Source: Hygrocybe punicea (Eukaryota; Basidiomycota; Agaricomycetes; Agaricales; Hygrophoraceae). Taken from it: a stretch of 64,000 bases of DNA. Location: NCBI GenBank assembly GCA_963556145.1, contig OY744463.1, positions 1,860,001-1,924,000 on the forward strand, read 5' to 3'. Under the pieces are notes generated by a model. That model made no database searches. It saw only the letters and a list, made by a program, of their open reading frames with translations, and had not been told where the DNA came from. This document shows positions 10,690 to 22,168 of this stretch, one piece after another (position 1 is the first letter of the stretch; each line of letters begins with the position of its first letter). The position numbers and the translations under genes are program-made.

Positions 10690-10860
10690 ACTAGCGGTCC
10701 ACGGTTCAGACCGCATTTGGACCGAAACCGAACCGATGCAAACGGTTTGCATCGGTTTCAGTCTGGTTTGGGGACTTTGGGTGGAAAACCGGACCATTCG
10801 GTTTCCGGTTTGGGCAAAAAGGCCCCAAACCGGACCAAACCGAACTTCCCCAACACTAGC
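10690..10860. repeat. CGGTTTGG-type low-complexity repeat with 27-bp palindrome
   Basis: Dense ACCGAAACC/CGGTTT words. 10731-10757 is a palindrome: 13-bp perfect arms (AACCGATGCAAAC and its complement) around a single base. No coding support. Confidence 0.6.
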
Positions 10861-11500
10861 CTGGCGTCCAGCCTGTCCTGTAGCATTGCATTGATTGCAG
10901 ACCCACCGATGTAGCAGGATTGGGTACATGAGGGTCCAGCTATTGCTCCAATATTGCGTTCACATGGCCCTGCTCTTGCTGCAGAATTCCCTTGACCCTG
11001 GCCCAGCTCCCACTGCAGCATTGACTTGACCAGGGTCCAGCTTTTGCTGCAATGTGGCCCCATGTCAGTGCAATGGATTGCACCACATCTCACTCTGCCT
11101 GCATGTATTTAATGTTGACAGCATTGACAGAGCTCACAGCAGCTCAAGCCAATATTTATTCAGAAACTGCCATATATATAAAATAATCAAAATATTTCAA
11201 TCTGTACTGAACATAAATGTACCATGTAATATAATTTGAATGCAATTATTAAAAGCTCAGGGAATAGCAAAATTACACAATTATTATTTTGACAATGCAC
11301 AATATCTTACTTTTACTATCAGCTATCAGCCATTACAGGAGTTACTTATCCCTAATGACAATCTATGGCAAAACCAGAAATTACCCCATTTGGAATATTG
11401 TGCTTTTCTATTTAATATTGCTCAATTCTCTATTGGAATATATATAACCTCACTATTACTTAAAATACATACATTTAATGATTATTAAAATACATAATTA
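10861..11500. other. Non-coding, AT-rich toward the right
   Basis: Several CAGCTCCCACTGCAGCA/CTTGACC-type words recur loosely at 10930-11060, then the sequence turns AT-rich. Nothing coding or structural is supported. Confidence 0.4.
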
Positions 11501-11504
11501 AATA

Positions 11505-12010
11505 GTAAAGGGCAGGAGGCAGGTGGGTGGGTGTGGAGTGGGAGGAAGGGTGTGGGTGTGGGAGGAAGGTGGGTGTGGAGTGGGAGGAAGGTGGGAGTGG
11601 GAGAAGGGAGTGGGAGTGGGAGAAGTAGGAAGGTAGGAAGGCAGGAGGGAAGGGCAGCAGGGAGAGGGAGGGGGAGAGGCAGAGGCAGAGGGAGGAGGAG
11701 AGGGAGGAGAGTGGGATGTACATACCTGTTGCGTTCCCCTCGTCCTCGTCATCTTCGTCTATGTCTCCGCCGTCCCCGTCCCCATCATCCCCGTCCCCAC
11801 GTTCCAGTCCCCGTCATTCCCATTCCCATCGTTCCCCTCGTCGTCGCCACCGTCCTTGTGGACGTCGTCATCCCCCCCAGTCCTCGTCGTCCACTGGATC
11901 GTCGTTGTCATCTCCATCGTCCTGTCGTCTCCTCGCTGGACGTCTCCGTCCATGTCCCCGTCCTCTGGCTCGTATGTGCCCTCGCCGTCGTCATTGCCGC
12001 TGTGGCTGTC
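11505..12010. repeat. GGGTGTGG/GGAAGG purine tract followed by CCGTCCC tract
   Basis: 11505-11715 is almost purely purine plus T on this strand (GTGGGAGGAAGGTGGG repeated). 11745-11990 is a pyrimidine-rich array of CCGTCCC/CGTCGTC words. All overlapping frames are Pro/Ser/Arg- or Gly/Arg-rich artefacts. Confidence 0.75.
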
Positions 12011-12199
12011 TCAGCCATCTGTCTCGGTCGTTGGCACATCCTCATACCTGGCCTTGCAGCCTCATTTCCATGGCCGTTTTCATTGGCATCCGTTCTGTTT
12101 GCTGGGGTGGCCGTGGTGTTGTTTTCTGGGCTGGTGTTGGTTGCAGTTCAGGTTCGCCTGTGTTTGTCATGGGTGTAGCTGCAATCATTAATAATCATT

Positions 12200-13180
12200 A
12201 GCACACAACTCACAAAAAAATTACAAAAAGACCTACCTCGGGTACTCTTCTCCACCTGTTTCGTGTTGTTGAAAACAAAGGAGTCAAACTCCAACCAGCA
12301 GTTGCCGAATTCCCAAACGGGTTCAAGTTGCCAAACATGGAAGTGTGGCTGAAGTTTTTGAATCTTCTGGCATGCACAACAAGGCATGTATACCCCAAGT
12401 GAGACCCTCACAAGATGTAAATATAGTATACCTACTCTCATCTCAAATTTCGTATTTTATGTGGCCCTGCATAAAGAGCTATTCACAATTTATTCCATTC
12501 CTCTGCCAGAATTTGCCCCTTAATGATCTAACTTTGTCTTAAAAGTCTGGAATTAATCTAAGGAGTACTTGAATAAGTACTCATTGTGGTACAAATAAGT
12601 GCCTGATTGTTGGTGGACCAGGACCTATGTTGCAGCCAGCAAATGCACAGAATTGTGCATTGTGGCTGGGCCACACCTCAACCAAAGTCAAAATCCAAAC
12701 TAGCTGCTTTACTTTGAACCTGTCGTTTCTTGGCTACAACAGATGTCTGGGACCACCAAGTGCCAGGCACTGATTGTCAATACAATAGATACTTCACATA
12801 GTAGTTTCATGATTATTCTCATATTTTTCAGAGCAATATTGGTAATGTTGCACCTTAAGGGTCTGAAATTGGCAGGGAGGTATTAATGAATCATGGATAT
12901 CTCTCTATGTAGGCCATAATAAAATACAAAATTTGGGGAGGATGTAGTTAGAGGCTAATTCTATCCCTACATGGTCTTAAATGTGTTACACAGTTGTTGT
13001 GCTCCATGCAATTACACTGAGAAAAGTAAGATCTTGGTTACATATAAGGCAACTCGCGCCCGTTTGGGCAATCAGCAACCTCCGGCGTGGGTTCAAATCA
13101 TCGCGTACTCCACAATGCGTCCATGAGAACGGCGACAGCAACAAAAAGCAGAGGAAAGAGGCAGCACATATGTGAAAAGA
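12200..13180. other. Two related, inverted coding-like fragments in AT-rich DNA
   Basis: A minus-strand frame at 12210-12430 (FHVWQLEPVWEFGN) and a plus-strand frame at 12981-13172 (LHIRQLAPVWAISN) encode similar peptides, so they look like two diverged, inverted copies of one repeat. The DNA between them is AT-rich with no gene. Neither fragment has defensible ends. Confidence 0.35.
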
Positions 13181-14162
13181 ATGACTAAAGAAAGCGGAAG
13201 AAGAGAGGGAAATGGAAAAGGCAAAAGTAAGCACATCTTAGGTGTACTAGCTAGGGTAATTGTTGCATTGTGATTTTGACAATAAGCCATAAGAAAGAAT
13301 GGCCAGACTCAGAATCTCAGAAGTAAGGACAGAGGGAATGAAGGTCACTGAAAGAAAGAGTGTTGGGTTTTCGCTTGTTTTGACTACTTGGTTGCTTGAA
13401 GCTTTGCTTGATTGGCCGATTTGCAAATCCAGGCCCTCGAAGTTTAATTTTCAATTGTGGCTTAGCTAACACTAAACTGGGTCTAATTCTTACGATAACG
13501 TCTCAGAACAATTATCGACACGTGACGACTGAAATTTCGGTCAGGACTGTCCACGTCCAGACTGCACATTGCAGCGATGGGGTTTATGGTGAACATACAG
13601 CAGAAAAAGAATGGAGGATCAGAGAAGAAAAAGGAACTGTCAGCAAGCTTACCCCTTATCGATCCAGGGAAAAGGGTTTCATTGCCAGTGCATGCTGTGT
13701 TTTGTTTTCCCACGGTGCCCCCAGTCACAGTCAGCCTTGCGGCCTACCTTGTTCTCTTGTGCTGCGACCACTAACTCTCCGTTCACTCTCGGGATCCTTA
13801 TTACTTTGCACCTTTTTTCTTTTATTTTCTCTTCTTCGTAAGTACACCCCTTTTTATTATCTTTTCCCTCTTTTCCTTGCCCTCCCCAATCGAGCAGTAC
13901 TAGCCGGCGCCTCGCCAGTGCCTCACCTTGTCGGCCACTCCACAATCACTGAGCCTGCAAACGTGTCTACCTTTCTTGGCCCAATCACCACTAGCAGTGC
14001 TATTATCCACCCGTTGCCATCTTTGACGTTTTCAGTTGGGCGAGGTGTCACCCCCTTACGTGTTCATCTGATCCTCACCCTTTCCTGCCCTTTTCGCCTT
14101 CTTATCCTCTCTCGTGCCGTCTCACGCTCACACCTTTCCTTTTCACCAGACTGTAATCTACA
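13181..14162 (+). other. Upstream region of casein kinase I
   Basis: No supported gene. From about 13,690 to 14,160 the plus strand is rich in TCTT/CCTT pyrimidine tracts, typical of the leader and core promoter of highly expressed fungal genes; the transcription start is probably in this part. A 264-aa frame here (13396-14190) crosses the pyrimidine tracts and the CK1 start in another phase and is rejected. Confidence 0.4.
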
Positions 14163-15418
14163 ATGGCGGACAACTCGTCTCACAGACTAGACCTTCGCGT
14201 TGGCGGTAAATATAGGCTTGGCAAGAAGATCGGTTCTGGTTCTTTTGGTACGGATTATCTTCCCATCGCCTGATATCGTCTGACATGGTTCATCATAGGC
14301 GACATTTACCTCGGCATAAACATTATTTCTGGGGAAGAAGTCGCCATCAAACTCGAATCCGTAAAGGCCAAGCACCCTCAACTCGAATACGAATCCAAGG
14401 TTTACAAGACTCTCGCCGGCGGTGTTGGCGTGCCCTTTGTACGTTGGTTTGGAACAGAATGTGACTACAATGCCATGGTTCTAGACCTTCTCGGCCCTTC
14501 CCTTGAAGACCTTTTCAACTTCTGCAACCGAAAGTTCAGCTTGAAAACCGTTTTGCTCCTTGCCGATCAGCTCGTGAGTATATTCCCTTTTAATTTTTCT
14601 GTCATCGCCTAACCACGTCCTAGATTTCTCGTATCGAATACATTCACTCCCGCAACTTCATCCACAGGGACATCAAGCCCGACAACTTCCTCATGGGGAT
14701 CGGTAAACGTGGAAATCAAGTCAATGTCATTGATTTCGGTCTCGCAAAGAAGTTTCGGGATCCCAAGACTCATCTGCACATTCCTTACAGAGAGAACAAG
14801 AACTTGACTGGTACGGCCCGCTACACCTCCATCAACACCCACTTGGGTGTTGAACAAGCTCGCCGTGACGATATCGAATCTCTTGCTTACGTTTTAATGT
14901 ACTTTCTTCGCGGTGCTCTTCCTTGGCAAGGTCTCAAGGCTGCAACCAAGAAGCAGAAGTACGATCGCATCATGGAAAAGAAGATGACTACCCCCACCGA
15001 TCTGCTTTGCCGTAGCTATCCCAACGAATTTGGCATCTTCTTGAACTACACGCGGGCCCTTCGCTTCGACGATAAGCCCGATTACTCATATCTACGCAAA
15101 CTGTTCCGAGACCTCTTCGTTCGTGAGGGATACCAGTACGACTACGTCTTTGACTGGAGCGTCCAGAGAGGTGTACAGGATGACAACACCGCTGGCACCA
15201 GTACGAAAGCGACTGCCGGCAGGAGGAAGGTCGTTCAGGAGGAAGATGAGCAACACAGGGCTAGTGATAGAATGTATGCACCATTTCTCTATATTTACTC
15301 AATCCTACTAACGTTACCTAGGCTCCGTTCACACACCCGTCAAGCCCAACAGGGCACTGCCCCTGGCGCCGTAGGGCAACAGCGCGGTGGCAGAGGACGA
15401 GAGGCTGATCTCTGGTAA
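14163..15418 (+). CDS. HRR25: Casein kinase I, delta/epsilon (Hrr25-like)
   Basis: A 368-aa Ser/Thr kinase of the CK1 family, which in fungi acts in vesicle traffic, DNA damage response, ribosome maturation and meiosis. Exons 14163-14247, 14299-14573, 14624-15273 and 15322-15418 splice in perfect phase. The Gly loop is IGSGSFGDIYLG, the ATP-anchoring lysine is in EEVAIKLES, the catalytic loop is [12 protein letters not shown], and DFG is present in [12 protein letters not shown]. The CK1 signature replacing APE is visible ([14 protein letters not shown]). The domain ends near residue 300; the short tail is Thr/Ala-rich then Arg/Gly/Gln-rich, unlike the long palmitoylated Yck type. The start is the first ATG in CTACAATGGCG and gives a standard N-terminus. 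Confidence 0.96.
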
Positions 15419-15833
15419 ATGGCCAGCACACAAAGACGTTTGCCTCTGCCCTGTGCGTCCCCGTTGTACGAATGGAGTACAAATGCAGAGGCGTTAGCTT
15501 GGTCGTATTTGCTCATCGGTCTTCGTGGTAGTCCTTGGTTGTTGTGGCCTTCTCTGGTATGAGCGCACGCGGGGGTAGCTGGCAAGGGGAGTGTGGGCAG
15601 GAGGAATAGTTCGGTTGGGGCACGTCCGGTCCTTAACGTTCGCCAGGTGGTGTCCACGGTTTCCATTCCTTCTCACAAGTTTTTGCCTCCCGTCTCGTTC
15701 GCCGCCTTCAAGACGATCCATCTGTTCCATGGCAATGAAGTCGGCTTCTCTGGCGAGTTTATTACAATATAAATCACTCCTCCCACACCATTACGCGATT
15801 TCTTTATAACACGGACGCTTGTTTCTATTCACA
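15419..15833. other. 3' flank of casein kinase I
   Basis: Untranslated and intergenic sequence; no reading frame or repeat here is convincing. Confidence 0.4.
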
Positions 15834-16252
15834 TCATCTCCAGATCCTCGTCCATTCGATGAGAGCAGGGTTGATCGCTTCCTTCTCACTTATCTTTGTT
15901 GTCTTCACATCCTGCGCCCGTTTCTGGTTCCATATAGTCGTTGATTTCCGTTCCCTTCTTCCATCCCCCGTGCTATAGCCATCCTTCCAACTGTCCCATT
16001 GACATTCATATTTTTGTGTTACACACTTTCCCACCCAGTCCGTGCTATTCCATCCTCGGTTTTCGGATCTCCCCTTTCACGATTTGTTGTCCTTTTATCC
16101 TCCACTTCTTCTTGGGTCTGCGCTATGGTGGCCAGGCCTTGTCGAGGGCGAGCGGGATTGAAGAGGGCGCCGGATCGGGGTTGGATCAGTTGGGTGATGG
16201 TGGTCAGAGCTGGGGAAGAGATCCTAGAGGTGAAAGATAGGGACTTTTGCAC
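15834..16252 (-). CDS. Possible small mitochondrial-targeted protein
   Basis: A minus-strand frame from 16252 starts MQKSLSFTSRISSP and has no acidic residue in roughly its first 45 positions, many Ser, Thr and Arg, and an RPRQGLATIAQ segment that resembles a matrix-processing site. It then becomes hydrophilic. A second frame (16034-15834) ends in EAINPALIEWTRIWR. Joining the two would need an intron near 16,035, which I could not place with certainty. C-ending codons in the first half favour coding. Function unknown; it may also be chance. Confidence 0.3.
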
Positions 16253-16567
16253 CCAAATCCAACGTTATCGCTATCCCAAGAGCGCGTCAGGTACACGCAC
16301 TTTTCATCACGAACCATCAACGTCCCCTCCAGGCTCACGAAATAACCTTCTCCTGTTTTGGTCCCCCGAACGTCTATGGCGCGCGAATAACGCTGATGTA
16401 GCGGTCGGTTGTAATTATGGTGTCTTCAGTTTCTCGGATAGTAGTTACTATTAGTAGTTTCAAATACATTCAATAATTGATTGTGTGTTACCAAATAAGA
16501 CGACCAAATAAAAAGTTGAAGTTAGCGAGCAAATATCGCAGCAGGCTTTCTCCCCTTCCCTCCTAGC

Positions 16568-19500
16568 ATGGCATCCTTCACCATGGCTTTTGCCTCGAAA
16601 AAGGAAGAGGAGAGCGGGCTCAGCTCGTATTACAACAACAAAACAACCATTCTTCAAGAGGCTCGCGTCTTCAATGAATCACCAATAAGCCCGCGAAAGT
16701 GCAGGGCACTCCTCACCCGCGTCGTATATTTGCTGTATGTCGGGGAGACTTTCGGGACCCAAGAGGCAACGACGCTGTTCTTTGGCACCACCAAATTGTT
16801 CCAGCATAAAGATGTGAGTCGCTCGACGTGCCCAGTTGCCAGATTATTTACTTGGTCCATGGTGATGTTGGTCCGCAGAGCGCGTTGCGGCAAATGGTCT
16901 ACTTGGCAATTAAGGAGCTTGCAACTATGGCAGAGGACACGATTATGGTGACCAGCAGTATCATGAAGGATATGCAACCCAACTCGGAGGTGATTTATCG
17001 GCCTAACGCTATTCGAGCGCTTTGCCGAATCATAGACGTATGTCCCGATTACACTTGTGGATCTATCGTCCAACTCACACAGGAACACTAAAAGCCGTCA
17101 ATGGCGCAAGGCGTTGAACGATTTTTCAAGGCTGCCATTGTTGATCGCAACCCGTCCATCTCGTCTGCGGCCCTCGTCTCTGCATATCATCTTTTCCCGA
17201 CAGCCAAGGACGTCGTTAAACGCTGGGTTAACGAAGCTCAAGAAGCCGTTAATGCGAAGTCTGGTTCATCTTTCTTTGGCGCTAATACCAGCACATCATC
17301 ATATCTCAGTTTTGCATCTTCGGCACCAGCCTCCAGCGGCCAACAAACTATTCCCTCGACAAGTTTCATCGCGCAGTATCACGCTCTTGGTCTGCTTTAC
17401 CTTATCCGCCAACAGGATCGGATGGCTGTTACAAAGATGATTCAACAGCTCGGTGGCGGGAAGTCCGGTGCGGGGACGACCTTGAAGAACCCCATGGCTC
17501 TGTGCATGTTGATTCGATACGCGGCCAAGGTCATGGAAGAAGATCCTAAGTGGGTTCTCTACCCTGACCGCCGCTTAATTTTTTTCTTCTTCTCAATTAT
17601 CGCCCCATGGGCTCTTGTAGTAATCAGAAGCAGATGCTGGAACTTCTGGAGAGCTGGTTGCGGCACAAGAGTGACATGGTCAACTTCGAAGCGGCACGGG
17701 CCATCTGCGAAACGAAAAATGTGTCATCAACGCAGTTGTCACGGTCTATCGCAGGTCGGTCCCAGACTTGCATTTAGTTCTGTGCCAATTTCATTCTCCT
17801 CTCTCTAGTCCTACAACTTTTCCTTTCATCTCCCAAACCTATTTTGAAATTCGCAGCTACGCGCACCCTTGCCTCCTTGGCGCTTGCACATCCCAACAGC
17901 GTTGCGACATGCAATGTAGATCTGGAAGGCCTGATCTCAGACACCAACAGAAGTGTTGCTACGTATGCGATTACCACTTTACTTAAGGTGTGTTCCATTT
18001 CTATTATCTATCATCACTATTCCACGAGGACCCCATAGACCGGCAATGAGGCTTCGGTCGATCGCCTTATCAAACAAATCACTGGTTTTATGACCGAAAT
18101 TAGCGACGAGTTCAAGGTTATCATTGTCGATGCAATCCGGTCTCTTTGTCTCAAGTTCCCCACGAAACACGCCTCTATGCTCACGTTCCTCTCCGGCGTA
18201 CTTCGAGATGAAGGTGGCTATGATTTCAAACGTGCCGTTGTGGAGGCAATTTTTGACATGATCAAGTTCATCGGAGAGTGCAAAGAACAGGCTTTGTCTC
18301 ATCTGTGTGAGTTCATCGAAGATTGCGAGTTCACCAAGCTCTCGGTTCGTATCCTCCATCTGCTTGGGATGGAGGGCCCCAAATCGCCGCAACCAGCGAA
18401 ATATATCCGTTTCATATACAATCGCGTGGTTTTGGAGAACGCTACTGTCAGGGCCGCAGCCGTGTCCAGCATGGCCAAGTTCGGTGTCAATGCAACAGAC
18501 ATTCCGCTCCGGAAGAGCATAGGCGTGCTCCTCAATCGGTCGGTCTTTTTTTTTTGTCTCATGTCTTGGCGACTAAGACTGACGTCGGTTCCAAGTTGCT
18601 TGGATGATGTCGATGATGAAGTTCGCGATCGTGCTGCGTTGTACCTTAAAGTGTTTCAGGACGAGCCCTTGGCAGATACCTATGTCAAAGACGGTGAGCC
18701 CATGTGTGTGATAACCTTTTATTTCACATATTTCATAATCTGTTTAAGAATCGGTCTTCTCCCTGGCTGCTCTCGAGTCAAAGTTGGTTGCATATGTAAA
18801 CGACCAGGAGGCCTCACAACACGCTTTCGACGCGTCCTCGGTACCGAAAATCAGTCGGGCACAAGCAGCTCAAGACGCAGCCCGTGAGTTGTTAGTTTTT
18901 CTTGCATGCCTGTCGCGTTCTGAGAGCAATGTGTCAGGTCCCAGTACGTTGGAGACTATCGGTGTTCCTGCACCAAAGAAGACAGCTTCCCCACCGCCGC
19001 TGTCTGCGGCAGAAACGCAATCTTCATATGCGCAGCAACTCGCGGAGGTTCCAGAACTCTCGTCTTATGGTCCTGTGCTGAACAGCAGTGCGAAACCAGT
19101 GCAGCTTACGGAGAGCGAGACGGAATACCAAGTTACATGCGTCAAGCACATTTTCAAAGACCACATCGTATTTCAGGTACATAGCCCCTCTTCCATCTGC
19201 CGAAGTGCTTATGAGATGTTTTTGGATAGTTCAACGTATCAAATACTCTACCCGACACCGTGCTGGAGCAAGTGTCAGTTATCATGATACCGCAGACGGA
19301 GGGCAAGTTGACGGAGGATTTCATCATTCCTGTCCCCGCGTTAACTGCGTCAACATCGCCAAGCATCGTCTATGTGTCGTTCACGCGTGATTCACCAGAG
19401 GAATATGCACTGGTTTCGTTCCAGTGTATGCTGAAATTTATCAGCAAGGAACTTGATCCTTCGACAGGCATACCGGAAGAAGAAGGCTACGAGGACGAGT

Positions 19501-19934
19501 ATCAGCTGGAGGAAGTTGAACTGAGTGCTGGTGGGGATTACATCGTGCCCAGCTACGCGACGTTTACTGCCGAATGGGACCGTCTGCGCGGCGGTCCCAA
19601 CGCTACTGAAACATTTTCTCTGTCGGCAATGGAGAGCCTCAAAGGTGTGTGTGTGGACCCGGCGTTTAATGATATATTGATGATGATCCCTCTAGCTGCA
19701 TGTGATTCTATCATCGAGGTGCTGAACATGGAAGCACTGGGTGGGACCGAAACGCCGGGGTCGACATCTGTGCACGCACTTCAGTTGTCAGGGCTGGTCA
19801 GTGGTGGAGGGGGAAAGGTGCTTGTGCGGTGTCGGATGACGTTTTCGAAGGGTCAGGGTGTGACGTTGGAGCTCGCTGTCCGAGCGGAAAAGCAGAACGC
19901 GTGCGATCTTGTGGTTGCTGCAGTTGGCGGCTGA
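16568..19934 (+). CDS. SEC21: Coatomer subunit gamma
   Basis: A 949-aa gamma-COP, the large subunit of the COPI coat that binds Arf and cargo for Golgi-to-ER retrieval. Ten exons (16568-16813, 16879-17037, 17095-17549, 17621-17754, 17809-17987, 18039-18538, 18596-18693, 18749-18883, 18938-19176, 19230-19934) keep phase throughout. The N-terminal adaptin HEAT region shows [25 protein letters not shown] and [13 protein letters not shown] repeats ([11 protein letters not shown]). A linker ([11 protein letters not shown]) leads to the appendage domain with [20 protein letters not shown] and a C-terminal platform ending DLVVAAVGG. Length matches the family (about 870-950). A second in-frame Met lies 5 residues in (MASFTMAF); the first is used here. 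Confidence 0.96.
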
Positions 19935-20219
19935 TAGATAAGCCGTCGGTAATTGATATCATGGAACACGTCGAGATGAAAGGGGGTAACTTGAAGCTGT
20001 AAGACCGAGACAGCACTCCGTTGATTGCGGATGGTGAAACCGGGTGAACAACCATGACAAAAGTCCGGCACCGGCTGTCCGTTTATTGTCCCATCAGCTA
20101 TTATTGCAGAGAGTCTCAATGCTGTTCTGAGCCTATCATAAAAGCTGTTGGATGTTGCTTTGTTCTGCTGTCAGTGTCACTCTCGACGGCGCCACTTGAA
20201 GTTGATAGTATACACCGAC

Positions 20220-21976
20220 ATGTCCGCACCAGCGTTGCCCGCTGCGAGGGTGATCCATGTGGACACTAGAGGTGCCGTGATCCTGTCAGAAGAATCCCCA
20301 GAGGTACGTACGTTTACAAGCTCTCGCTTGCATCGCTCAGCATCACACGTCCGTCGGCTTAGACCCGGGACAGTCGAGGCATATATCTACCGAATCACAT
20401 TGAGCCCGTGTCGCACATTGCGGTCGACGTACGTTTTGCGTGTCTAGCTGAACGTTGGGAACTCTCAATGTGAATTTCATACTACTAGATTGGAGGCTCT
20501 CTTGCGAAAGTTGTGTACTTTACCCGCTCCCCTGAGCCACCGTCGTCGCCGTCTACAGCAGCTACTCGAGGCTCCGGCAGCGACAGTAATATATCGACGC
20601 CCGAACGGTCAGCTTCGCCCTCGGGTGACTTCAGGACAACAACATCCCCTCCCGCAGCAATAAAGAGGAATGGGGCATTGACACCATCGATTCTGGACTC
20701 CCAGACCAACGTCGTGAACGGGTTATCTGGTTTACACGACGGGTTGCTGCGAGACACCATATTGCGCCGGGCGGGGCAGCATTTCCCTGGGGGATCCTTG
20801 AACTTTGAGCGGTTTGAGACGGACAACATCGAGACATGCGTGGAGTTTATACGGTCGCTGATCGAGCGGTCGGCGGTTGCGAATGGAGTTTCGATCGCGG
20901 AAATGCGCAAGGGCGTGAAGATCATGGCCACGGGTGGGGGTGCGCACAAGTTCTACGAGCTGTTTTGTGACGCGTTGGGGGTCGAGGTGGTGAAAGAGGA
21001 TGAAATGGAGTGTCTTATCGAGGGACTCAAGTTTATCACGCTGATCCCGGAAGAAGTGTACTATTTTTCAGACGAACTCATACAGTCTGTGTCGACGACG
21101 ATTGGCAAAAATAGGGTTCTCTCAAGCCTCGATCCGCCAAAGTATGCAGTCACGTTTGAAGGTGATCCGATGCCGCAGTTGCCCTGCCTGTTGGTCAACA
21201 TTGGGTCTGGGGTGTCTATTATCAAGGTCGACGAAGACGGCAAGTTTGAGCGAGTTAGTGGGACTAGCTTGGGGGGCGGGACACTGTGGGGACTACTCAG
21301 TTTGTTGACACCAGCGACGAGTTTCGATGGTCAGTGGCTGAAAAGATTGCAACTTGATTTGGCCATTAATGACTTTCTTTCGACTAGAAATGCTAACATT
21401 TTCAGAAAGAGGGTCGAATGCGAATGTTGATATGTTGGTCGGGGACATATACGGGCAGGACTACAGCCGGCTTGGACTGAAGTCGACGATGATTGCGAGT
21501 TCGTTTGGCAAGGTGTTCAAGAAGGGCGGGCTCAAGGAAAGCTTCACGCCAGAGGATATCAGCAAGAGTCTGCTGTATGCGATCTCGAACAATATAGGGC
21601 AGATTGCGTACGTCTGCGATGCAAAAAGGGATTTGACGAACTCTGATTGGTGTGCAGATACATGAATGCGGAAAAGTACCATCTAGACAGGATCTACTTT
21701 GGGGGCTGCTTTATTCGAGGCACGGCTGTCAGGGTGGATATGTGGTATGTTGCTGACGTGGATTATTTTTTTTGTATCCAGGTCACGCTGCCACGATCAC
21801 GACGCTGTCATATGCGATACGATTTTGGAGCAAAGGGACGAAACGGGCGCTGTTTCTGCGACACGAGGGATTCCTGTGGGTGACCGCTGGTTGTTTTTCG
21901 TTGTGGCGATGTTTACAATGTCTGCAGGGGATCGCTGGGTGCATGGATCAAGAACATGGACCGGGAGAGTACGTAA
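20220..21976 (+). CDS. CAB1: Pantothenate kinase (eukaryotic PanK)
   Basis: A 449-aa enzyme that phosphorylates pantothenate, the first and rate-limiting step of coenzyme A synthesis. Exons: 20220-20303, 20489-21329, 21388-21607, 21658-21719, 21782-21875, 21928-21976. The N-terminal IGGSLAKVVYF is the ASKHA phosphate-binding strand; a Ser/Pro-rich insert follows (about residues 40-80). MATGGGAHKF, LVNIGSGVSIIKV, GTSLGGGTLWG and YFGGCFIRGHAATI are family signatures. The intron after FIRG must start with GC (21720-21721) to restore the conserved reading, a GC-AG intron. The CDS ends shortly after the conserved GAWIKN segment. The upstream region has in-phase stops that support the ATG at 20220. 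Confidence 0.94.
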
Positions 21977-22168
21977 TGACGTAGCATCAATGAGACGGCA
22001 TCGATGCCGAGAGAGCAACGTTTTTCCAGGCGTGGGAAATGAGTCTAATTTCTGACGATCAAGTGCACCCCAAATAGACGTCGTCAGTTTGTAAATGCAC
22101 CTTTGTAATAAAGCGGCTCCGGCCTACAGCTGCACTTTCAAGTTCTGACCACCACCGTGACCACCATC

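Noticed and set aside
11475..12201. Ser/Pro-rich long frames
   Set aside because: Simple purine/pyrimidine repeats; equal-length frames in every phase.
13048..13115. tRNA-like segment with GGGTTCAAATC
   Set aside because: No acceptor stem or anticodon arm can be formed; only the T-loop-like word is present.
13396..14190. A 264-codon frame upstream of casein kinase I
   Set aside because: It runs through promoter pyrimidine tracts and overlaps the true start out of frame.
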